Shown here piece after piece: positions 6,311-12,279 of a stretch of DNA of 12,279 nucleotides; positions within the stretch are counted from its first letter, which is position 1, and each line of letters opens with the position of its first letter. A program made the translations under genes and the position numbers. Under the pieces are notes generated by a model. That model ran no database searches. It was given only the letters and a program-made list of their open reading frames with translations, and was not told where the DNA came from. This stretch comes from Anaerococcus sp. (lineage in GTDB: Bacteria > Bacillota > Clostridia > Tissierellales > Peptoniphilaceae). Where the stretch lies: contig NZ_JAPJPG010000045.1 in assembly GCF_030825785.1 (NCBI RefSeq), positions 1 to 12,279 of the forward strand. Direction: 5' to 3'.

Positions 6311-6338
6311 TTTATTTTTAAAATTCACCTGGTATAAT
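6311..6338 (+). promoter_or_regulatory. Extended -10 promoter of glutamine synthetase
   Basis: TGG-TATAAT (6330-6338) is a perfect extended -10 element with a poor -35 (TTTATT at 6311-6316, 16-base spacer), as is usual for extended -10 promoters. Transcription would start near 6345, and the ribosome site AAAGAGG (6357-6363) follows. I saw no GlnR- or TnrA-type inverted repeat. Confidence 0.7.
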
Positions 6339-6367
6339 ATAAAAGTAAAATCTAAGAAAGAGGTAGT

Positions 6368-8429
6368 ATGGTTTTGAAAGAATTTGGGAATATGGCTTTT
6401 GACAAGAAAACTATGAAGGAAAATGTACCCTACACAGTGTATTTGAAATGGAAACAAGCGGCAAGGAACAATGCCACCTTAGATAGGGAAAGTGCTGATG
6501 CCATAGCTCATGCTATGAAAGTCTGGGCGATTTCTAAGGGGGCAACTTCCTACACGCATTGGTTCCAACCCTTAAATGGGAAAACTGCGACCAAAAAGAC
6601 AGCGTTTTTGAACAGGGATGACAAGCACAATCCTATAAATAGGTTCTCAGGTAAGGAGCTTATAAAGGTTGAACGCATCTTCTTTCCCATCTGGAGGAAT
6701 GCGTTCAACCTTTGAGGCTAGAGGATATACATATTGGGATTTGACTGCCAATTCCTTTATCCTAGACAAGGTCTTATATATTCCATCAGTTTTTGTGTCA
6801 TTTTATGGGGAAAAACTCGACAAGAAACTTCCTCTAATCGAGTCCATGAACATGGTAAGCAAAGAGGCTTCAAGGGTTTGTAATTTATTTCTCAAGGAAG
6901 AGAAAACTTACAGGGTTAAGGCTAAACTAGGCCTTGAGCAAGAGTTTTATCTCATAGATAAAAAGTATTTTGATAAGAGAATTGACCTTGAATATTCTGG
7001 GATGACCCTTATTGGTTCTGATCCTATGGTTGAGAAAGAACTTATCTCTCATTATCTGGGGGATATTCCAAAAAGAGTTGATGAGTTTTTTGAAGATGTA
7101 AACAGCGAGCTTTACAAGCTTGGTATCTACATGGAAGCAGAACATAACGAGGTAGGACCAAATCAGTTTGAGATTGCCATAATGTATGAAAATGTCAATA
7201 TATCTGTTGATAATAACCAACTCCTTATGCATATATTAGAAAAGACAGCCCTAGACCACGATTTAGTTTGTCTACTTAAGGAAAAACCTTTCAAAAATAT
7301 GGCAGGATCTGGTAAGCACAATAATTATTCTTTGGCGACAAATTATGGAAGGAATCTATTTACTCCAGGGAAAAATCCCAAAAACAACCCGGTATTTCTT
7401 CTGTTCTTAGCTTCCATGATCGAAGTTTGCAACAAATACCAAAAACTAATAAGGATTGCTTCTTCATCTGTAACTAACGACTATAGGTTGGGCGGAGATG
7501 AAGCCCCACCTGCCATTATTTCTTTATTTATAGGTCGTGACCTAGAAGATGTCTTAGAGTCTGTAGCTAATGATGATTTTGAGGAAAAAGTTATAGAAAA
7601 TATGGTCAAGATTCCTCATTTAGGAGAAATAAAAACTGACTCATCAGATAGGAATAGAACATCTCCTATAGCTTATACTGGCAACAAATTTGAATTTAGA
7701 ATGTTAGGATCATCTAAATCAGCAGCAGACCTCAATACAGTAATAAATATAGGATTTGCTGAGTCAGTGAAGAAAATAGCTGATAGGCTAGAGAAGGTAG
7801 ATGAAGATAGGCTAAGGGAAGAAGCTTACTCCATAGTTAAGGAAATCTACCAAGAAAACAAAAATATTCTCTTTCAAGGCGATGGCTACTCAGAAGAATG
7901 GGAAAAGGAAGCGGAAAAAAGAGGCCTAGAAAACTTCCCGACTTTCTTGGAAGCTGTAATAGCAGCCAAGGCCACCAATGCCTATGATATATTTGAAAAA
8001 TCTGGGATCTTTACTAAAAAGGAAATAGAATCCATAATCAAGGTCGAATATGAAGATGTTACAAAGTTTTTCTCTTCTCAACTAGAAATACTAAATAACA
8101 TGATCCACCAAGAGATTCTTCCATCAGCTATGAGAGAGATCGCGAGCATCAAGGATTACCTATCTTTTGTAGAAAATGAAAGACTGAGACAAAGGGCGAG
8201 AAAAATAAACGAAAAAGTCGGTAAACTTTTAGACTATTGCGAAATAATTTCATCTATCTTAGAAAAATCGGAAGATATGGATCTCTTAGAATATAAGGCT
8301 AGGTATCTTCAAAAAGAAACAAGGAAAGTCGCAGCCGAAATCCGCCAAATATCAGATTCGTTAGAAAAGTTAATATCTAGAGAAAATTACTCTATGCCAA
8401 ACTATGTGGATATGCTTAAGACTTTGTAG
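6368..8429 (+). pseudogene. glnN: Glutamine synthetase type III (GlnN), frameshifted near codon 100
   Basis: Type III glutamine synthetases form glutamine from glutamate, ammonia and ATP; they are about 700 residues. Here the family sequence is split between two frames. The first (6368-6715) carries the N-terminal part: KGATSYTHWFQPLNG, FSGKELIK. The second, open from 6669 to the TAG at 8429, resumes with ASSFPSGGMRSTFEARGY and holds the catalytic core: LGLEQEFYLID (from 6927), AEHNEVGPNQFEIA, GSGKHNNYS (about 7306-7332), LGGDEAPPAIISLF and RNRTSPIAYTGNKFEFR (about 7651-7701). Relatives have four residues (GEPD) between LIK and ASSF, 12 bases; here only 7 remain (6668-6674), a net loss of five. 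Everything else is intact, so the lesion is recent or an artefact. Independent start of the second part at TTG 6669 (AAGGAG at 6653-6658) is conceivable but would lack the N-terminal domain. The gene stands alone. Confidence 0.9.
6664..6713. repeat. Perfect 15-bp inverted repeat at the glutamine synthetase frameshift
   Basis: AAAGGTTGAACGCAT (6664-6678) is the exact reverse complement of 6699-6713, separated by 20 bases. The right arm encodes the conserved MRSTF of the enzyme and looks native. The left arm covers exactly the altered bases of the frameshift, as if copied from the right arm. Confidence 0.97.
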
Positions 8430-8579
8430 ATATCCTATATTTCAAACGTAAGTCAGGCATAAGACAAGTCTTTATGATAATTCTAAGCAAGAATAGAAAG
8501 AGACGTTTTTAGGGAAAATAATCTGCTTATGATTAGTTTATAAGGTCCAGAAAATAGAATAGAGTGATGGTATAAGAAG

Positions 8580-8622
8580 AGCCCCAAAAGTTAAACCGAA
8601 GATAACTAAGGGGCTAGTTTTT
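8580..8622 (+). terminator. Terminator of the glutamine synthetase gene
   Basis: AGCCCC (8580-8585) pairs with GGGGCT (8610-8615) and, inside, AGTTA (8589-8593) with TAACT (8603-8607), followed by AGTTTTT. It lies 150 bases after the stop, between convergent genes. The minus-strand side lacks a good T-run, so it mainly serves the plus strand. I see nothing else in the 216-base gap 8430-8645. Confidence 0.85.
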
Positions 8623-8645
8623 ATCTGCATTCTTTTTTGATGGAA

Positions 8646-10547
8646 TCAATTCGCACTATCATACATTTCCAAAAGCTTTTCCAAAACTTCAATTTTTTCT
8701 CTTATATCCTGTCCTTCGTCGGTGTCTTTTTTTAGCATTCTTGGAAGGAGGATTTCTACTTCTTTTATATTTGGGGTGTAGCTTGATACCTTGTCTGTGA
8801 TTGACTCGTAGCTTTTGTGCTCGGCTAGGGCTACGTGGTGGGAGTTAAACATCAAGGTGTAGCCTGCAATTCCTGTCTTTGCCTGGTAAGGCTTGGATAT
8901 TCCACCATCAATTACATAGAGCTTGCCACCTCCTTTGATTGGGCTATCTCCTTTTTTGACTTTTACTGGAACATGGCCATTAATTATCCTTCTTCTTTCA
9001 CTTGTAATTTCAAATTCATCTAAGATCATATCTACTATCTCTTCCTTTTCAGAAAGCTTGTAGTAAGGGTTGTAGACTTCTCTTTTTAGATCTTTATCTT
9101 CTACGAAGAGATTTTCGAAGTAGGAGTATTGGCTCTTGCCGAAAATTGGGGAGTATCTACCGTTTATTAGATACCACATGACATCTTTGGCAAAGATTGA
9201 ATTCGTAAAGTAAGCATCACGAGCGACCTTGTCAAAGGCGTCCATAAGCTTTCTTCCAGAATATTTCTTTCCTTTTATTTCTATTTCTTGGAATTTTCCG
9301 TCTTCGGTTAGGGGGATGCAGCCATGAAATAGGAGAGAGCCGTTTTCCGTCTTATACATTGACCCGTTTTTGTAGAGAAAGCTCATGTGGCGGTTTAGTC
9401 TATTGCCCTTGATGAAGTCGCTTTTTAGGATATCTATTATAAACTGTTCAGCATCTGTTAGTTTGAGTGGTTCTTTTGGATCTATGGTCGGGAAGTTAGT
9501 ATCCTTGAGTGGGACATTTTTGTAGGTCATTTTTTCAAAATCAATGAATTTGAGGAAGTTTCTATCATCTACATTAAACTCAGGATTTCTAGCTATGAGG
9601 GCTCCGTCGAGTTTGAACCTTATTATAGAGATTGCCTTATACATCTTGGCTGCTACTTCGCCACTTACGTTGTCGTAGATATTTCTATCGAAGATCCTAG
9701 GCATAAAGAGCTCGCATGGGTCATCCCTATAGTTGTGAATGGCAAATTCATAGAGAGGCCTTAGGTTTATTCCGTAGCCGTCTTCTAACATATCGAAGTT
9801 GTTGTAGGAGATGGCATTGGCGACACAGGCAGCTATCAGGGCTTCATTTCCGCTAGCCGCTCCCATCCAGGCTATGTCGTGGTTACCCCATTGGATGTCG
9901 ACATTAGGGAAGGTTAGTAGTTCGTCCATGATTATGTGTGGGGAAGGTCCTCTGTCGTAGATATCCCCGACTATATGGAGTTTGTCTACAGAAACTCTTT
10001 GAATAAGTCTTGCAAGGGATATGATAAATTCCCTAGCAGAGTCGTATTTGACTATATTAGCTATTAGGGATTCATAATATTCTTTCTTATTAAATTCAGA
10101 ATCGTTGGTATATAGTAGTTCGTCAATGATATTTGTATATGAGCCTGTAAATTTGCCTTTGACATAGGCCTTTGGGTATTTGGTAGATACGAATCTAAAG
10201 AGGTTGATTAGCCTATGGATAGTTATAGTTAGATAATCTTCTGTCAATAAATCGTTTTCAGAAAGGTCCTTAAGAACGTGGACCGGATCGTAAATAAGCT
10301 CTGCTAATTCGTCTTGGTCTTCTTTAATCAATGTATCGCCAAATAGCTTAGCAATCTTATCTCTAATATTTCCTGATGCGGACCTTAATAGGTGAAGGAA
10401 GGCTTCGCTTTCTCCATGGATATCGGAGAAAAAATATTCCGTGCCCTTAGGAAGGTAGAGCTTGGAGTTAAGAGAAATTAACTCGTCTTTGATGTTGGAT
10501 TTTTTAGGATAGATGTCTTTTAAAAGTTTTAAATAATGTTTGTCCAT
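8646..10547 (-). CDS. fbp: Fructose-1,6-bisphosphatase class III
   Basis: Gluconeogenic enzyme that hydrolyses fructose 1,6-bisphosphate to fructose 6-phosphate; class III is the Bacillota type, a metal-dependent phosphatase of the calcineurin-like fold. In 633 residues (family usually 640-670) the metal-binding motifs are all present: SDIHGE (41-46), GDIYDRG (194-200), GNHD (221-224), LFHGCIP (406-412) and NGHVPVK (523-529), followed by YVIDGGISKPYQ. The ATG at 10547 is preferred because AGGAG lies 4 bases upstream; the in-frame ATG at 10559 overlaps that site and has only a weak AGAAGAA before it. It is a single-gene unit with its own promoter, convergent with glutamine synthetase. No catabolite-repression element was recognised. 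Confidence 0.95.
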   Translation of the reverse strand: MDKHYLKLLKDIYPKKSNIKDELISLNSKLYLPKGTEYFFSDIHGESEAFLHLLRSASGNIRDKIAKLFGDTLIKEDQDELAELIYDPVHVLKDLSENDLLTEDYLTITIHRLINLFRFVSTKYPKAYVKGKFTGSYTNIIDELLYTNDSEFNKKEYYESLIANIVKYDSAREFIISLARLIQRVSVDKLHIVGDIYDRGPSPHIIMDELLTFPNVDIQWGNHDIAWMGAASGNEALIAACVANAISYNNFDMLEDGYGINLRPLYEFAIHNYRDDPCELFMPRIFDRNIYDNVSGEVAAKMYKAISIIRFKLDGALIARNPEFNVDDRNFLKFIDFEKMTYKNVPLKDTNFPTIDPKEPLKLTDAEQFIIDILKSDFIKGNRLNRHMSFLYKNGSMYKTENGSLLFHGCIPLTEDGKFQEIEIKGKKYSGRKLMDAFDKVARDAYFTNSIFAKDVMWYLINGRYSPIFGKSQYSYFENLFVEDKDLKREVYNPYYKLSEKEEIVDMILDEFEITSERRRIINGHVPVKVKKGDSPIKGGGKLYVIDGGISKPYQAKTGIAGYTLMFNSHHVALAEHKSYESITDKVSSYTPNIKEVEILLPRMLKKDTDEGQDIREKIEVLEKLLEMYDSAN

Positions 10548-10573
10548 AATACTCCTCATTTCTTCTTATTTCC

Positions 10574-10601
10574 TATATACCCAAAAGCAAGGGATTTCCA
10601 A
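10574..10601 (-). promoter_or_regulatory. Promoter of fructose-1,6-bisphosphatase
   Basis: On the minus strand TTGGAA (10601-10596), 16 bases, TATATA (10579-10574). It gives a short leader before the ribosome site AGGAG (10556-10552). It begins 6 bases after the end of the long palindrome that terminates the upstream gene. Confidence 0.6.
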
Positions 10602-10606
10602 ATGAA

Positions 10607-10696
10607 AAATGGCTAAGCTTAGTCTAGGAACTTTTTGTCTTATCCTTTATTGAATAAGATACGAAAGAGTCTGTCCTAGCTTTAAGCTTGCCATTT
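10607..10696 (-). terminator. 90-base imperfect palindrome, probable terminator of the membrane-protein gene
   Basis: AAATGGC (10607-10613) with GCCATTT (10690-10696), AAGCTTA (10615-10621) with TAAGCTT (10683-10689) and CTAGGA (10624-10629) with TCCTAG (10674-10679) form 20 base pairs broken by a bulged T and a small internal loop. Weaker pairing (CTTAT/ATAAG) continues inward. On the minus strand it starts 2 bases after the stop of the membrane-protein gene and is followed by TTTTTC, so it can terminate that gene. It is much longer than an ordinary terminator, so a small mobile element or structured RNA is possible. Confidence 0.65.
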
Positions 10697-10698
10697 AT

Positions 10699-11436
10699 TT
10701 ATTCTTGAGTATCTATATTTTTATCATCTTCACTCGGAGTATCTATTTGATTAGGGTTTTCTACTACTTCTTTATCCTTTAAATCTCCTAGATTCTCCTT
10801 ATTTTCATCTGGATCAATCACGTTTATTTCTTCTATTTGATCTTCTTTTATAGCTTCATCTTCCTTTTTACTTGCGAAGTCAAGGGAGTATATTTTGTTA
10901 TTTGCCCTAGAATTTTTCTTCTTAATATCTTGATTTGATATTTCTTCTATGTCCCTTTCCTTGATTACTCCTTTATCATTTTTCTTAAGCTTTGTAGGTT
11001 TTTTTGATTCTTTTATATTATAGTAACCTTTCCCCTTTGTAGCCATTGCCATGATTTGTGAAAGGATTATAAACACGTTTAGGATAAGTGGTATCAGTAT
11101 AAGCCTTTCCCTAACAAAGAATAGGATTAGTAGGTCTATTATAACGAAAAGAGTAGCGAAAAATATATTTGATATTATCTTTACTCCAAACTTACCAGAG
11201 TTAAAAATATTTCTCGTAATCTGTAAATTTAATAGAAATAAAGATATGAGTACTAATAGGGCAAAGGGCTTCGCAAAGCCAAGTGAAATACTTGATAGGC
11301 CAATTATATCAAGGAAGCTTGCCAAAAGCTTCTTATCGACAAAGCCTGCAAAAATGGCCGCAAAAGCAAATAGTATTGTAATTATTGATCTAAATATGCC
11401 GCTTATGCTAGTTAAAAATCTCGTAGTTTTTTTCAT
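10699..11436 (-). CDS. Unrecognised membrane protein with charged cytoplasmic-type tail
   Basis: I do not recognise a family. The 245 residues divide into an N-terminal half with four predicted membrane helices (about 10-33, 52-73, 84-108, 111-132) and a soluble C-terminal tail (133-245) that is extremely rich in Lys, Glu, Asp and Asn, basic near the membrane (KESKKPTKLKKNDK) and acidic towards the end. The tail looks disordered and could be an anchoring or protein-binding arm. The start has the ribosome site CGGAGG 4 bases upstream and a perfect extended -10 promoter. It is divergent from the nitroreductase gene and monocistronic. No catalytic motif, signal peptidase site or transport signature is visible. 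Confidence 0.8.
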   Translation of the reverse strand: MKKTTRFLTSISGIFRSIITILFAFAAIFAGFVDKKLLASFLDIIGLSSISLGFAKPFALLVLISLFLLNLQITRNIFNSGKFGVKIISNIFFATLFVIIDLLILFFVRERLILIPLILNVFIILSQIMAMATKGKGYYNIKESKKPTKLKKNDKGVIKERDIEEISNQDIKKKNSRANNKIYSLDFASKKEDEAIKEDQIEEINVIDPDENKENLGDLKDKEVVENPNQIDTPSEDDKNIDTQE

Positions 11437-11454
11437 AATGCCTCCGTTTATATT

Positions 11455-11463
11455 ATTATAGCA
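11455..11463 (-). promoter_or_regulatory. Extended -10 promoter of the membrane-protein gene
   Basis: TGC-TATAAT reads on the minus strand at 11463-11455, 18 bases upstream of the ATG. The start would fall only about 12 bases before the ATG, so the leader is very short and contains little beyond the ribosome site. No good -35 is visible. Confidence 0.5.
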
Positions 11464-11474
11464 TAAATAATCGA

Positions 11475-11503
11475 TTTGTTTCTAGCTTTTATTAGAGTAT
11501 AAT
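11475..11503 (+). promoter_or_regulatory. Promoter of the nitroreductase gene
   Basis: TTTGTT (11475-11480), 17 bases, TATAAT (11498-11503; perfect -10). The -35 regions of this and the divergent promoter overlap at about 11475-11485, so the two genes could be controlled together or compete for polymerase. Confidence 0.6.
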
Positions 11504-11538
11504 AAGCCCAAAGATTTGTTTAAGTTAAGGAGGTCTAT

Positions 11539-12048
11539 ATGTTATTTGATGAAGTAATAGATAAGAGATATTCTGAGAGGAAATATTCATCTAAAGAACC
11601 TAGTGATGAATCAATCGAAAAGCTCCTAGAAGCTGCTAGGAAGGCTCCGATTGCAAATGGCCAGTACGATATGTGCAGGCTCACAGTCGTTAAGGATAAA
11701 AATCTCATGAAAGATTTCGTAAAGGAATATCAGGAAAAGACTGGAAAGAGCAAGGATCCTCTCTACGCTGCACCAGTATTTATTATCTTTTCATCAAGTA
11801 AGGATACATCGGCCCGTTTTGAAGATGCAGGTTGCGTTATAGAAAATATTTCCCTAAAGGCGACAGAGATGGGACTAGGATCTTGCTATATAAGAGGAAG
11901 CGTAAATGCCCTAGGAAAGGATGCAGCTTACGTCAAAAGCCTTAACTTAGATGAAGGATTCTTCCCTGTAAGCGGGGTTATAGTTGGTTACCCTGACGGT
12001 GAAAGTAGTGCACGCGAGCACGATATCAAGACCAATTATATTAATTGA
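11539..12048 (+). CDS. Small nitroreductase-family FMN protein
   Basis: A 169-residue member of the nitroreductase superfamily, flavin (FMN)-dependent oxidoreductases using NAD(P)H that usually act as dimers. It shows the family opening KRYSERKYSSKEPSDE (FMN-phosphate binding arginines), LLEAARKAPIANGQ, the mid-helix ENISLKATEMGLGSCYIRG, and a C-terminal VSGVIVGYPDG. It is at the short end of the family (about 170-220), comparable to the compact members of anaerobic Bacillota. The ribosome site AAGGAGG (11527-11533) is 5 bases before the ATG. It is cytoplasmic and stands alone between its promoter and a terminator. The substrate cannot be told from sequence. Confidence 0.92.
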   Translation: MLFDEVIDKRYSERKYSSKEPSDESIEKLLEAARKAPIANGQYDMCRLTVVKDKNLMKDFVKEYQEKTGKSKDPLYAAPVFIIFSSSKDTSARFEDAGCVIENISLKATEMGLGSCYIRGSVNALGKDAAYVKSLNLDEGFFPVSGVIVGYPDGESSAREHDIKTNYIN

Positions 12049-12092
12049 CAAGCTTTATAAAGAAAGAAAATAATTTTTGAGAAAAAGAAAGG

Positions 12093-12175
12093 AAATCTCG
12101 ACAAAAGACTTGAATGGTTGATTATTTTATGGTATAATTAACAATTGCTAGAAATCTATAAATCGAGATTTTTTT
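12093..12175 (+). terminator. Long-loop terminator of the nitroreductase gene
   Basis: AAATCTCGA (12093-12101) pairs perfectly with TCGAGATTT (12163-12171), followed by TTTT-A-TTTTTTT. The 61-base loop contains the promoter of the next gene. A second, nearer left arm AAATCT (12152-12157) can pair with AGATTT (12166-12171), so a transcript started inside the loop can form its own short hairpin before the same T-run. Confidence 0.65.
12110..12138 (+). promoter_or_regulatory. Strong sigma-A promoter of the last gene
   Basis: TTGAAT (12110-12115), 17 bases, TATAAT (12133-12138), with an extended TGG at 12130-12132. It is the best promoter in the window. The start near 12145 gives a leader of about 105 bases, which includes the right arm of the upstream terminator and its T-run. 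Confidence 0.8.
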
Positions 12176-12249
12176 ATTTTTTTAACGAGTTTTTGAAGAT
12201 GCTTTTTAGATAGAGAAAAGCCCATGAAACAGACAAGGAGTAATGATTA

Positions 12250-12279
12250 ATGGCCCAATTCCATGAACAAATGTATGGA
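12250..12279 (+). CDS. Start of an unidentified gene, truncated by the window end
   Basis: Ten codons, MAQFHEQMYG, run open to the edge. The ATG is 9 bases after AAGGAG (12235-12240). An alternative ATG at 12243 is rejected because it stops after seven codons. The strong promoter and long leader suggest a well-expressed gene, but ten residues are too few to name it. Confidence 0.6.
   Translation, partial: MAQFHEQMYG

Noticed and set aside
6669..8429. Independent gene starting at TTG 6669
   Set aside because: The residues just upstream in the other frame are the missing N-terminal part of the same enzyme, so one broken gene is the better reading; an internal start remains only a possibility.
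11051..11461. Open plus-strand frame of 136 codons opposite the membrane-protein gene
   Set aside because: It is the antisense of hydrophobic codons, lacks a ribosome site and overlaps the divergent promoter region.

Overview
The window looks like chromosomal DNA of a low-GC anaerobic Gram-positive bacterium (Bacillota), probably of the Tissierellia/Peptoniphilaceae type (Anaerococcus-like). This rests on AT-rich DNA, strong AAGGAGG ribosome sites, a type III glutamine synthetase, a class III fructose-1,6-bisphosphatase, an Apf-like wall hydrolase and an ACT (UPF0237)-UPF0210 pair. The genus is inference; the phylum is fairly secure. Most genes are housekeeping.

Layout. 58-2474 (minus): ddl then murF, translationally coupled through an ATGA overlap, making D-Ala-D-Ala and adding it to the UDP-MurNAc peptide. 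2475-2880: a 406-base AT-rich divergent intergenic region with a perfect match to the WalR/YycF box just upstream of 2881-3729 (plus), a secreted protein with two SH3-like domains and an Apf/lysozyme-like C-terminal domain. 3734-3905: an unusual island of about 57% G+C with three copies of CCACGGAGTGGT, between the stop of that gene and its tandem terminators. 4066-6229 (plus): an operon of an ACT-domain protein, a UPF0210/DUF711 protein and a cyclophilin, closed by a terminator. 6368-8429 (plus): type III glutamine synthetase, broken by a frameshift that falls exactly in one arm of a perfect 15-base inverted repeat. 8646-10547 (minus): class III fructose-1,6-bisphosphatase. 10607-10696: a 90-base imperfect palindrome. 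10699-11436 (minus): an unrecognised four-helix membrane protein with a long charged tail. 11539-12048 (plus): a small nitroreductase. 12250 to the end: first ten codons of a further gene with a strong promoter nested inside the loop of the preceding terminator.

How the genes relate. Cell-wall functions cluster at the left (ddl, murF, the wall hydrolase), and the WalR-type box suggests the hydrolase is under the essential wall-stress two-component system. The right half is central metabolism (nitrogen assimilation, gluconeogenesis, flavin redox) in single-gene units with their own promoters and terminators. The points most worth a second look are the glutamine synthetase lesion, which has the signature of a template-switch (quasipalindrome) mutation or an amplification artefact; the GC-rich island, which may be a structured RNA or the 3' remnant of an IS200/IS605 tnpB gene; and the promoter-within-terminator arrangement before the last gene. 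I found no CRISPR array, tRNA, rRNA or intact mobile element.
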